In this document: positions 10,488 through 20,795 of the stretch, one piece after another
Numbering within the stretch: position 1 is the stretch's first letter
Layout of the letters: every line of letters begins with the position of its first letter
Assembly (NCBI GenBank): GCA_963675135.1
Contig: OY776120.1
Location: 20,240,001-20,304,000, forward strand
DNA length: 64,000 nt
Source of the DNA: Galeopsis tetrahit
Taxonomy: Eukaryota; Streptophyta; Magnoliopsida; Lamiales; Lamiaceae
Direction of reading: 5' to 3'
Made by a program: the position numbers and the translations under genes
The notes under the pieces: model-generated
Seen by the model: only the letters and a program-made list of their open reading frames with translations
Database searches by the model: none
Told to the model about the DNA's origin: nothing

Positions 10488-12595
10488 AGGTTTGGCAAAG
10501 CAAACTGTTGGTCAACCAAAGTTTAAGGTAATTTTCTTTTATAAAGTATAATTCTTCTTTTTTGAAAAGTGATATATATATACTTGTGGCAAGTTAAAAT
10601 TTGTATACTGGAAAGTGGTAATCACTGAAAAGTGGTCTTTTTAACACTGAAAAGTGTTAATTTTAACACTGAAAAGTGTTGACTCTTAACACTGAAAAGT
10701 ATTAATTTTAACACTGAAAAGTGTTGACTCTTATTACTGAAAAGTGTTGATTCTTAACACTAAAAATTGTTCTTTTTTTAGTGAATGTTAATATATTATT
10801 TTTATTTGTAGAATGTTGATGAGTTCTTTACATCGTTGAGGGAAGATGCAAATGAATTCACTTCCAAATACATGAATGGTTTGATTGAAATTAGCAAGGA
10901 AAATCCAGTCAAAAATAAAGGAACAGATTCAAACAATTCTTCACCTCCAATGGATGAAGATTTTTTTAAAGCTGTAGATGAAATGGTCACAAACTTTAAA
11001 ATGACTAGGAAATTGGCAGATTACATGCCTTCCTTTAGGCTCTTGACACCGTCTCCTGAAGATATTTCAAAATATGGATGGACCGAGTCTGTTTTGAAAG
11101 ATCTTTTTGCAGATGAGAATATGAAGGATTGTGGTACCTCAAATGTGGAGGATGTTCGCGATAGCGGGAATTCGACTGATGAATGTTCCGATGAAGATTT
11201 AAATGAAACTTTGATCTCTATTTCTTCAAAATACAAAAGTGTTGTTTCTGAAATCGATGATGAAGAGTTTTCGTTTTTGAAAGAAGATCATGGTTATATT
11301 TCCAATTTCATGATTGGACATCAATCTTCTCTTATTAATATGAGAAAGTCTTACAAGGAGATTGTTGATTGGTGTTTCTGCAATTCAAATGAGAAAGCAT
11401 TTTCATTGTGAGTATATGTTTATTTTTTATTATTAATTAGTGTAATATATACTGATATTTTTACTTTATTTTTTCAAGGAAAATTTCTTCTTCTTTATTG
11501 ATGATTACTATCTTAAAAAAGAAGATATTCAATCTCTTTCCCCATGTCAATTTGTTAAGTAGCCTGTTATAGATGCGTGGGCCATAATTTTGAATGCAGA
11601 TGAGTGCTTTGATGGTGTACGTAGTCGCTTCATTTTCAATTTGCAGCACTCTGTAAGTTTTTTTTTTTTAAATTACTTTTTTTTAGAGTACTATTTTATA
11701 TTATTTTTAACTATTAACGATTCTTTTATTATTTTTCAGTCTCCTGTTAATCAAAGATTTTTTGACAAGAACATCAATAAGACTGTGTTCATTTCTGAAA
11801 TACACCGATTCTGGAATAAGTGGCTTGGTTTGTTCGATCTTAATATTGAACTTGTTGAAATGGTATATATTTTTTTTTTTAGTATGCAAAGATTATTATT
11901 TTATTAAACAGTAGATTTATTTTATGTATACTAACATTTTTTTTTCTGTAGATTTTTATTCCATTTTGTTTGAATAGCCACTATGCTGCTGTAGTAATAA
12001 ATTTCACAGATCAAAAAATCCAGTTTTTAGACAATATGGTCTATAAAGATGCAACATTAATCCTGAAGCTTTTCACTGATTGTGTTGATTTGCTTGTAAG
12101 TTATGAAATCAATTTTTTTTTTTAAATTATTATATCATTATATTTAAAGTTTAATATTTTTTTTTAATGCAGGTTCATGAAATGTCTTCCTTCTTAAAGT
12201 TAAGGAATCACTACAAAGCAGATGAAATGAAGAATTATTTGTTTGAAGAAGTTAATTTTGAATGGAAAGGTTCAAAGGGGAAAAATGATTGTGGAGTGTT
12301 CTTGATGGACCATTTGAAAATTTTCAATGGTGTACCTTACTATTCCTCATTTGAAAAAGGTATTTTTTTTTTAAAATTTATTATTTTTAAATCTGCTGTT
12401 CTTCTTTCAATTTCAGTGTTTAATATTTTGTTTGTCCTTTAAATATAGGCAAGTCTAAGAAGATGTTTAAGGGCTGAATTATGTTCTAGCATTCTACTGT
12501 CTGACATGAATCACTATAGAGTTGATGTCATTAGAAACTTGAAGGTGTTTTATGAGATAAAGCCTCAGTTGATCAAAGGAAAAGGAAAAGTTTAG
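10488..12595 (+). pseudogene. Ulp1-like (peptidase C48) cysteine protease gene of transposon type, multi-exon, one internal stop
   Basis: C48 proteases cleave SUMO-like conjugates; plant transposons often carry diverged members. Exons read as 10488-10527 (fused to MATE sequence), 10812-11407, about 11479-11649, 11740-11862, 11952-12095, 12173-12359 and 12449-12595, with GT/AG borders. The first long exon is acidic and Ser-rich and I recognise no domain in it. Catalytic-type residues are visible: His in NSHYAAVVINF, Asp in IQFLDN and Cys in KNDCGVFLMDHL. The Gln normally six residues before the Cys is Ser here, so activity is doubtful. The C-terminal exon (RAELCSSILLSDMNHYRVDV) is typical of transposon-encoded C48 genes and ends at TAG 12593-12595. 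A TAG at 11560-11562 interrupts the third exon, and the phase between the second and third exons looks one base off. Introns are very AT-rich. Otherwise well preserved. Confidence 0.75.
10594..10775. repeat. Intronic cluster of AACACTGAAAAGTGTT repeats
   Basis: About eight copies of ACTGAAAAGTG, several as the near-palindrome AACACTGAAAAGTGTT, lie in the intron just after the MATE/C48 fusion exon. They use the same word as the arrays at 8640-8715, 12741-13389 and 27835-29605. Confidence 0.85.
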
Positions 12596-12740
12596 AAAAG
12601 AGATGTTGGTGATATGATGTTGGAGATGAATTTTGTGTGCTTTGAAGAAGATTTTACTATTCAGTGTGCTATACTTTTATGATGAATACCTATTTTCTGA
12701 TGTTTTTTTATGTTGATTTTGGACAATTTGTTATTTAGTT

Positions 12741-13389
12741 TCATTATTAGTGAAAAGTGTTGATGTTTTCGTATGAAAAATGTTGTTTATTATTACTGAA
12801 AAGTAGTGTCTATTATTACTGAAAAGTGGAAATAGTTATTAGTGAAAAGTGGTGTCTATAATTAGTGAAAAGTGGAGTCTATTATTAGTGAAAAGTGGTT
12901 TTTATTATTATTTAAAAGTGTTACTAAATTTTTTTAATTCAAAATAATCAAAAGTGGTAACTGTAATTACTGAAAAGTGGAAATAACTATTAGTGAAAAG
13001 TGGTGTCTATAGTTAGTGAAAAGTCAGGTTTATTATTATTGAAAAGTGTTGTTTTGTAATACTAAATTTTTTTAATTCAAAATAATTAAAAGTGGTAACT
13101 TTAATTACAGAAAAGTGGAAAAAGTTATTAGTGAAAAGTGGTGTCTATTATTTGTGAAAAGTGGGGTGTATTATTAGTGAAAAGTGAGGTCTATTATTAT
13201 CGAAAAGTGTTGTTTATTATTACTGAAAAGTGGAGTCTATTATTAGTGAAAAGTGGTTTTTATTATTATTTAAAAGTGTTACTAAATTTTTTTAATTCAA
13301 AATAATCAAAAGTGGTAACTATAATTACTGAAAAGTGGAAATAACTATTAGTGAAAAGTGGTGTCTATAGTTAGTGAAAAGTCAGGTCT
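12741..13389. repeat. GAAAAGTG tandem array, left part
   Basis: Degenerate units of about 20-25 bp of the form TTATTAGTGAAAAGTGGTGTC, interspersed with a TTTTTTTAATTCAAAATAAT spacer block. It begins about 150 bp after the C48 stop codon. Retrotransposon copy C inserted in it at 13389/13390; the array resumes at 27835. Confidence 0.92.
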
Positions 13390-13656
13390 TGTTGGGAATA
13401 AAATGAGCTATGTTTTGATTGAATACCAAAAACCCCCCTGAGACATGCCTAAGTCAATGAAAATATGTTCTAAGAATGTTAGAATATATAGATTATAGGC
13501 TAGATGAGAAGCTGAAATGTTAGGCAGCTCTTAGACAATTAGATGCACAATTTGAGGGGGAACCTATGCTTTGAAGATGATCAAGATCAAGTCTCCCCAA
13601 GGCTCAAATTCTGGAACAAAGAGTAAGGACACTCTATGAAATCTAAGATGCTCTTA

Positions 13657-14090
13657 TCAGGAGAGTTGTCCAGAGAAAATATTCTTAAAACTCTGATCAG
13701 GAGAGTTGTCCAAAGAAGCTAGCCATATGCAAGAACAAACCTACCTAGCTCAAAAGGACAAGACTACTCAAAGGTTTTGGTCAGGAGAGTTGTCCAGATA
13801 AGCCAACTCTAAAGTATAAAGTGCTCTGATGCAAAAAGACCAATCATGCTGATCAGGAGAGTTGTCCAGAGGAGTTGTCTCAGCTAAATTGACCAAGATC
13901 AAGTGCTCTGAAAGCCTAAGATCAACTATGCTGAAGAGATTGAAACAACCAGTCCCTAAAGGTCCTCAAAGGAATGAGCTAAGACCATACACAAGAGGAA
14001 TAAAGGGAAAGAGCCAAGTCATCTGAAGAAGAGCAAGCCAACCATGCTGAAAAGCAAAACTGCTGATAGTGATAAGGAGAGTTGTCCAGA
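13657..14090 (+). promoter_or_regulatory. Repeated U3 motif TCAGGAGAGTTGTCCAG (five copies), likely enhancer-type repeats
   Basis: Near-identical copies start at about 13657, 13697, 13781, 13853 and, less perfect, 14072. They lie 240-670 bp upstream of the TATA box, the usual place for LTR enhancers. The 3' LTR has the same set. Related words (GGACACTTGTCC) recur at 20197-20275 ahead of the third ORF. The factor that binds them, if any, is unknown. Confidence 0.6.
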
Positions 14091-14327
14091 TGTTAAGGAA
14101 TGTTGTCCTATCATTGGATCAACCTTCAGGAGCCATGTCCAAGTCCTAACAAGAAGTCAAACATTGGGAAAAGTGCTGCAGAATGAAGACAAAACTATTA
14201 CAGCCGTTTATTACCCAAATGAGGACATGTCACTATCAAGAATCTGTCTTCCAGGTTGAAGAACTCAAGGAAGACATTTATAGCAATTTGGGGCTGCCTC
14301 TCCAACGGGCAAATCCTCCATTTTGTC

Positions 14328-14335
14328 TATAAATA
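14328..14335 (+). promoter_or_regulatory. TATA box in the 5' LTR of copy C
   Basis: TATAAATA in the context TTTTGTCTATAAATACAG is the only strong TATA element in the LTR. It should set transcription start about 30 bp downstream. The 3' LTR equivalent is at 26919-26926. Confidence 0.7.
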
Positions 14336-15249
14336 CAGAAGTGTGAAGACCATTTGAAAGCACCTCAACCAGCACCTCAACACAATCCAACTAAGCTCAA
14401 AATTCTTACAAGCTAGAGTGCTTTCAAAGCTTTCAAAGACTATCTTAGTCTTCAAACACTTCATCTAAGCTGAACTCAATTGTATATCCTTACACAAGCT
14501 TAGAGAGATATCCTATCCTTATACACTGGTCTTCATTGTAAAGGATATCTCATTAGTTGGAACCTTACTTCAACCCTTACACCTTTCAAGAGTGAAAGTG
14601 AGAAGGTTGTAGTAGTAGAAGTGGTAGGAACTGACTGTTGAGAGAAGAACAGTTCAGTTCTGAGTTGAGAAGAGGGTACTAGGACTCTAGACATCCTAGG
14701 GATCAATTCACCAAGGAGTGGTGTTCTTGATCAAGTGCACCTTGGCACTATAAAACAAGTTAATTCCAAGAGTGAAGGAATTATCCTGTTAAATCAGGGA
14801 AAGTGGATGTAGGAGCTTGAGTCTCTGAACCACTATAAACTCTTGTGTTGATTTACTTTACAAGCACTTACATTCATTCAACACTGCACACAAAACTGAT
14901 CTCTAAAAGATACACATTCAAAGACTGTGCAAAAACCATTTTGGACAACTTCCCTGAAGCTTAACTAGACTGTGTTACATTGACTAAGTGATTTCAGAAA
15001 TTAAAGGAGTCTAAACTTAAAGGGCCAACCACTATTCCGCACATATAACTCCCCTAGATAGCTATTCAACTAAGTACTCAATAGTACTTAGTAGATTGAT
15101 TATCTTAGAAGAGTTAATCTTCTTCAGCAGAGTTGTCCAAGACAACCTTGCTGAACTCTGGTTTGATCAAAGTTGAAAAGAATTTGCAAACAAGTGTATT
15201 CCCCCCCCCCCCATACACCTTGTTATCTACTCCTTTCAGGACCAACAAG

Positions 15250-15261
15250 TGGTATCAGAGC
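15250..15261 (+). promoter_or_regulatory. Primer binding site (initiator tRNA-Met) of copy C
   Basis: TGGTATCAGAGC lies two bases after the 5' LTR and is complementary to the 3' end of plant initiator tRNA-Met, the usual primer for Copia elements. Copy B has the same site at 34958-34969. Confidence 0.95.
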
Positions 15262-15388
15262 AGGGGTTCAAAGACCACTGCTTCTGAAAATCCATCTTGA
15301 TTTTCAAAACTCACATATTTGGTGTGGTCACTGAACTGATCTCTATCTGAAATCCATTACTTGTTGATTGATTGATTCTTATTGAGAT

Positions 15389-18300
15389 ATGGCCAACAAC
15401 AATGCTGTTCCTCCACCTGTTGTTCAAGGATTAGACAACATGGCCACAAATCCAGTCAATCATATTTCTCATCACAAACTGCCCATGTTTTCAATAGACA
15501 ATTATGATTTCTGGAAAATTAGAATGAGGGCTCATCTTGCATCCCTTCATACTGATATGCTTAGAGTAATCACAAGAGGACCTTTTGTGTTTACTCAGAC
15601 TAACCCCAGATTGACAGATGAGCAAAGAGCAGATATAAGGGAATTGATTCCCAAAGATGAGGATGACTTCACTGCTGATGAAAAGAGGAAAGATAATTTG
15701 AATTATCTTGCCATGAACACCCTCTATCAAACAATTCCAGATGCAGTTATGGGTAGAGTCTACCACTGCACCACAGCTAAAGAAATTTGGGATACCCTTG
15801 CTGAAATGTGTGAGGGCACTGAAAAAATCAAGGAGAACAAGCTCCAAGTTGCTGTGCAGAAGTTTGAACAATTCTCAATGGAGACTGATGAGTCCATTGA
15901 CAAATTTGCTGGTAGATTCACTGATGTGATGAATGAGATTAATTCACTGGGCAAGGTCTACACCAAGAGAGAGGTTGGACTGAAAATCCTAAGGAGTCTC
16001 ACTCAAAAGTGGGATGTCTATGCTGTAATGATGCAGAATACCAAAGATCTCTCCACTATGCCCATGCAACAAATATTCTCAGAACTTAAAGCCTATGAGT
16101 TTGACCTCAATAGAAGAAAGCCTGTTGAGGAACCTTCAAATCCTACTAAGGGAGTGGCATTCAAAGCCAAAGTTGCTGAACCAGAAATGCAACCCACTCC
16201 CAGATCATCAAAGTCAGTCTCTAAGACTGAAATGAAGGAAGAACTAGCCTTGATGGCTAGAAGGTTTGACAAGCTCAACACAAGGTTTGGTAGATACAAG
16301 AAATTCTACCAAGATAACAAATTCAGGAGAAGATACAATTCCCCTGAAGATCAGGCTGAGGACAAAAAGCCTGAAGAGAGAAGATCAGAGGACAAGTCCT
16401 CTGATAGGAGAAGATCCAGTAGAGCTGAACCCTCATCATCTAAGAGAAGAGATGAATCCAAGAAGGATGATGATGAAGATCTGTGTTACAACTGCAAAAA
16501 GAAAGGGCACTTCCAATATGACTGCCCTGAACTAAGCTCTAAAGAAAGAAGAGAAAGACAAGCAAAAAGAGACAGAAAATTCACCAATAGAAAAGCCATG
16601 ATGGCTGGTGAAGAATCTGATAGTGCTGAAAGTTTCAACTCTTCTGATGGATTGTTCTCCAACAGTGATGATGATGATGATGTCTGCAACATGGCTCTTG
16701 AGGATGATGAGGTACCAATGGGCCACAAGAAGAGGAGCATGAACAAAAAGACAGCATGGTACCTTGACAGTGGATGCTCAAGGCACATGACTGGAAACAA
16801 GGAACTCCTCTCTGATTTTATTGAAAAAGAAGGCCCAAATGTCACCTTTGGAGACAGCTCACAAGCAACAACAAAAGGTTATGGTACTTTGATGATTGGT
16901 AACATCAAAGTAACCAATGTATCTTATGTAGCTGGTCTCAAATATAATCTCCTGAGTATCAGTCAATTCTGTGATAAAGATTTTAATGTTGAGTTCTCAA
17001 GTGGAAAGTGTCTAATTAAAGATAAAACTCAACAAACCCTATTGACTGGAACTAGGAAGGGAAATGTGTATTTTGCAGACTGGGACAAGTCTACTGATGC
17101 TGCATGTTTCATTGCTAAAAGTTCTAGTGAACAAAGTTGGCTATGGCACAAGAGGCTAAACCACCTGAACTTCAAATCTATGAATAAACTTGCTAGAAAT
17201 GCATTAGTTAAGGGACTACCTAATGAGGTTTTCATTAAGGAACATGTGTGTAAACCATGTCAAGAAGGAAAACAGATTAAAGCCTCATTCAAAGGAAAAC
17301 CAGTCATTTCCACAAAAAGGGTACTTGAACTTCTACATATGGATCTGTTTGGACCAATTACCCCTTCAAGCATAAATGGTAGAAAATACACATTGGTGGT
17401 AGTAGATGACTTCTCTAGGTTCACATGGGTAGTATTTCTCCTTAATAAGAAGGAAACACAAGTCAAACTACCTGAACTTCTAAAGAGGTTGTCAAATGAG
17501 AAAAGCCTTAGCATTATCAAGATAAGATCTGATAAAGGCACTGAGTTCATTAATTCATACATCAATGAGTACTGCACATCAAATGGAATAGCTCATGAAA
17601 CCTCAGCAGCTAGAACTCCCCAACAAAATGGAGTTGCAGAAAGAAGGAATAGAACCTTAAAAGAAGCTGCTAGAACTCTAATTGCTGATTCAAATCTACC
17701 TAAGAGGTTTTGGGCTGAAGCTATAAACACTGCATGCCATACTCAAAATAGATGTTTGATCACTAAGGGGCAAGGCAAAACCCCCTATGAACTCTGGAAA
17801 GGAAGAATGCCTAAAGTGTCATACTTTCATATATTTGGTTGTAAATGTTTCATTCACAATAATGGGAAAGAACAGTTGAAAGCTTTTGACAGCAAAGCTG
17901 ATGAGGGAGTATTTCTTGGATACTCTCAAATCAGTAGAGCTTTCAGAGTCTACAACAAGAAATCCCTCATAGTGGAAGAAACACCTCATGTTGTGTTTGA
18001 TGAATCTATCTTTGAGATCAGGAATGATCAGTTGGAACCTGAAGAAATCACACAGAGGACAACCAGATTAAGCCTAAAAGACAAAGACACTGAACTCATA
18101 GAAATTGTCCCAATCAACCTACCTGAACATACACCATTGGACAACCATCCTGAAGGCAACCTTCCTGAGACAAATCCCACTGATGGAAATGATGAATTGA
18201 ATGATCCAATCCCAGTTCACATCCAGGTAACAACTACCAATGAAGAAGCAGCTCCTGCTGAGGTAGTTAATGGATCAAATAATCAAGGGGGAACTCAAAA

Positions 18301-20095
18301 TGGTGAAAATGCCAATGTCCCTGACATTGAGGACAACACCCCTGATTATGATCCTGAATTAGATCCTGCATTAAATTATCCTGAATTCTATGATCAAAAT
18401 AACTCACCTTCAGTAGAGGACAACTCTACTGAAGAGATCAGGAAAAGAAGGACCTGGTTATCTGACCATCCTACTGACCTGATACTTGGTGATCCAAGTA
18501 TAGGAGTCAGAACCAGAAAGTTTCATGGTGAAAGTGCTATGTTCTGTTGTTTCTTGTCAGAACAGGAACCAAAAGATATTGAGGAAGCACTTCAAGATGC
18601 CAATTGGATCACAGCCATGCAGGAAGAACTGAACCAATTCACCAGAAATGAAGTATGGGAGCTGGTGGACAGACCCTCACATCAAAATGTTATTGGAACA
18701 AAGTGGGTGTTCAAGAACAAGAAAAATGAAAATGATGTGATTGTCAGAAACAAAGCAAGACTAGTGGCAAAAGGGTATTGCCAACATGAAGGCATTGACT
18801 ATGATGAGACATTTGCACCTGTGGCAAGGCTAGAAGCAATAAGGCTCTTTCTAGCCTATGCAGCCCACAAGAGGTTCAAAGTATACCAAATGGATGTCAA
18901 GAGTGCCTTTCTGAATGGAATCTTGAAAGAAGAAGTCTATGTGGAGCAACCACCAGGGTTTGAAATTGGAAACCAAGTTTACAGACTCAAGAAAGCTCTA
19001 TATGGACTCAAACAAGCCCCTAGGGCTTGGTATGATACACTGTCACAATTCCTCTTGGATCATGGATTCACCAAGGGAACTGTGGACAGAACTCTCTTCA
19101 GAATCTCTGAAGGAGAGGACATCTTGCTTGTCCAAATTTATGTGGATGACATAATTTTTGGATCCCCTAATGAGAAGCTATGTGAGAAATTCTCCAAGCT
19201 CATGCAAAGCAAGTTTGAGATGTCCATGATGGGGTTGATGAACTTCTTTTTGGGTCTACAAGTCAAGCAATCTAAAGAAGGAATCTTCATCAACCAAGCT
19301 AAGTACACAAGAGAAATGATCAAAAAGTTTGGGTGTACAACCAGCAAGCCAGTAAGGATCCCTATGAACACAAATTGGAAGATGGATCCTGATGAGAGTG
19401 GTATTCCAACCAACTCTACTGAGTATAGAGGAATAATTGGTTCACTCCTCTATCTCACTGCTAGCAGACCTGATATCACCTTTGCAGTAGGTGTTTGTGC
19501 AAGATTTCAAGCAAATCCCAAGAAAAGCCACCTTGAGGCTGCAAAGAGGATTTTGAGGTATCTCAAAGGCACTGAGAATCTAGGCCTTTGGTACCCTGCT
19601 GATGACAATATTGAGCTAACTGGCTACTCAGATGCTGATTATGGAGGATGTAGGATTGACAGAAAGTCCACTTCAGGGACTTGTCAATTCTTGGGCAACA
19701 AGCTTATTTCATGGTTCTCCAAGAAGCAGAACACAGTGGCCACTTCCACCACTGAAGCTGAATATGTTGCTGCTGGAAGTTGTTGTGCTCAAATTCTTTG
19801 GCTAAGTCAACAACTCAGAGACTACAAAGTCAACTCTACTGAAGTGCCAATTTTCTGTGATAACAATAGTGCCATTGCTATATCACAAAATCCTGTCTTA
19901 CACACAAGATGCAAGCATGTGGACATCAAGCACCACTTCATTAGAGATCATGTGGAGAAGAAGGATATCAAGCTAATGAAAATTCACACAGACCATCAAA
20001 AAGCTGATATATTAACCAAGCCACTTGCAGAGGCAAGATTTCTGGAGCTATCAGCAGAGTTGGGATTACTTGATCCAGGGAAGTTGGACAAATAA
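15389..20095 (+). CDS. Gag-pol polyprotein of copy C (Sirevirus/Copia), intact, 1568 residues
   Basis: One uninterrupted frame encodes all enzymes for retrotransposition. Gag spans about residues 1-400 and includes a UBN2-type capsid region and a CCHC nucleic-acid-binding knuckle, CYNCKKKGHFQYDC, starting at Cys366. An acidic Ser/Asp-rich linker leads to the aspartic protease, with Asp460 in YLDSGCSRHMTG. Integrase follows: a zinc-binding region starting at His587 and the triad Asp652, Asp715, Glu751, giving the canonical D-x35-E spacing. After a Pro/Asn/Glu-rich variable linker comes reverse transcriptase, with YVDD at 1251-1254, then RNase H (YSDADYGGCRIDRKSTSG). The ATG at 15389 is the first one after the PBS and gives a normal Copia gag N-terminus. 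Gag and pol are fused in frame with no stop or shift, so any gag excess must arise by processing or another mechanism. Nothing inactivating is visible. Confidence 0.96.
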   Translation: MANNNAVPPPVVQGLDNMATNPVNHISHHKLPMFSIDNYDFWKIRMRAHLASLHTDMLRVITRGPFVFTQTNPRLTDEQRADIRELIPKDEDDFTADEKRKDNLNYLAMNTLYQTIPDAVMGRVYHCTTAKEIWDTLAEMCEGTEKIKENKLQVAVQKFEQFSMETDESIDKFAGRFTDVMNEINSLGKVYTKREVGLKILRSLTQKWDVYAVMMQNTKDLSTMPMQQIFSELKAYEFDLNRRKPVEEPSNPTKGVAFKAKVAEPEMQPTPRSSKSVSKTEMKEELALMARRFDKLNTRFGRYKKFYQDNKFRRRYNSPEDQAEDKKPEERRSEDKSSDRRRSSRAEPSSSKRRDESKKDDDEDLCYNCKKKGHFQYDCPELSSKERRERQAKRDRKFTNRKAMMAGEESDSAESFNSSDGLFSNSDDDDDVCNMALEDDEVPMGHKKRSMNKKTAWYLDSGCSRHMTGNKELLSDFIEKEGPNVTFGDSSQATTKGYGTLMIGNIKVTNVSYVAGLKYNLLSISQFCDKDFNVEFSSGKCLIKDKTQQTLLTGTRKGNVYFADWDKSTDAACFIAKSSSEQSWLWHKRLNHLNFKSMNKLARNALVKGLPNEVFIKEHVCKPCQEGKQIKASFKGKPVISTKRVLELLHMDLFGPITPSSINGRKYTLVVVDDFSRFTWVVFLLNKKETQVKLPELLKRLSNEKSLSIIKIRSDKGTEFINSYINEYCTSNGIAHETSAARTPQQNGVAERRNRTLKEAARTLIADSNLPKRFWAEAINTACHTQNRCLITKGQGKTPYELWKGRMPKVSYFHIFGCKCFIHNNGKEQLKAFDSKADEGVFLGYSQISRAFRVYNKKSLIVEETPHVVFDESIFEIRNDQLEPEEITQRTTRLSLKDKDTELIEIVPINLPEHTPLDNHPEGNLPETNPTDGNDELNDPIPVHIQVTTTNEEAAPAEVVNGSNNQGGTQNGENANVPDIEDNTPDYDPELDPALNYPEFYDQNNSPSVEDNSTEEIRKRRTWLSDHPTDLILGDPSIGVRTRKFHGESAMFCCFLSEQEPKDIEEALQDANWITAMQEELNQFTRNEVWELVDRPSHQNVIGTKWVFKNKKNENDVIVRNKARLVAKGYCQHEGIDYDETFAPVARLEAIRLFLAYAAHKRFKVYQMDVKSAFLNGILKEEVYVEQPPGFEIGNQVYRLKKALYGLKQAPRAWYDTLSQFLLDHGFTKGTVDRTLFRISEGEDILLVQIYVDDIIFGSPNEKLCEKFSKLMQSKFEMSMMGLMNFFLGLQVKQSKEGIFINQAKYTREMIKKFGCTTSKPVRIPMNTNWKMDPDESGIPTNSTEYRGIIGSLLYLTASRPDITFAVGVCARFQANPKKSHLEAAKRILRYLKGTENLGLWYPADDNIELTGYSDADYGGCRIDRKSTSGTCQFLGNKLISWFSKKQNTVATSTTEAEYVAAGSCCAQILWLSQQLRDYKVNSTEVPIFCDNNSAIAISQNPVLHTRCKHVDIKHHFIRDHVEKKDIKLMKIHTDHQKADILTKPLAEARFLELSAELGLLDPGKLDK

Positions 20096-20795
20096 GTCCA
20101 AAGAAGCTCATTGATTAAGGGGGAAACAAAATCAAACTTCAGCAGACTTGGTCAAGTCTACTGAAACTCAGAAACATGACCTTACTTCTTCAGGACACTT
20201 GTCCATTAACATTCAGGACCTTTGTCCACCTTCTTCAGGACACTTGTCCATGTAGGGTCAGATAAGTTGTCCTGACTATCAAACAAATTTCTAGGTTTGA
20301 TAAGCACCTATTTTTGGTGATCAATACCTATTTCGAAATCTGTCCCATTGAAATACAGTTTTCACCTTTCTGGGATTTAATTTGTCTCCCACCCAAAAGG
20401 TCACTTTCCATGCATTAAATGCCAAGATTTAACTCTTGTCTGCATTAAACTTTTTGGGACATGATCTATCTCGAAAAATCCCCAGCCTTAAACAAACATT
20501 TAAAACCACCCACGTTTTGAATAAAACAGTTATTTCACTGTTTCATTAGTTTTTGACCATTGGATCAAAAATGGACAACTCCCCTGAAATCAATCCTAGC
20601 CGTCCATTTTGGATTTCCATTTTTGTTCACCTTTGAATTGTATCAAGACCTTACCAACTCATTGACAAACATTCTTTTTAGAATATTCACAAGTCTTAAG
20701 ATACCCACAAACACTTCTTCCCCAAGTATTCGAAACCCTAACTCAAAATTCTCCAAACTTTCTCATTACTCATCAAACTTTTTCTGCAAACTTCA
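20096..20795 (+). other. Spacer between gag-pol and the third ORF of copy C
   Basis: Non-coding. It contains repeated near-palindromic words GGACACTTGTCC / GGACCTTTGTCC at about 20197, 20217 and 20239, and TAAGTTGTCC at 20263, related to the U3 repeats. It may hold the leader or splice acceptor for a subgenomic third-ORF transcript, but I cannot identify the signal. A short frame at 20560-20850 overlaps the ORF start and looks like chance. Confidence 0.6.

Larger units (their letters stand above)
13390..15247 (+). repeat. 5' LTR of copy C
   Basis: TGTTGGG...CCAACA. The U3 part contains repeats of TCAGGAGAGTTGTCCAG, a TATA box at 14328-14335 and, near the right end, a 12-base C run (15201-15212). 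The LTR contains a 72-codon open frame (14044-14259), duplicated in the 3' LTR, with no recognisable features; I do not call it a gene. Confidence 0.95.

Noticed and set aside
14044..14259. 72-codon open frame in the LTR of copy C, identical in the 3' LTR
   Set aside because: Identical only because the LTRs are nearly identical; no domain, start context or codon bias seen, and it lies upstream of the TATA box.
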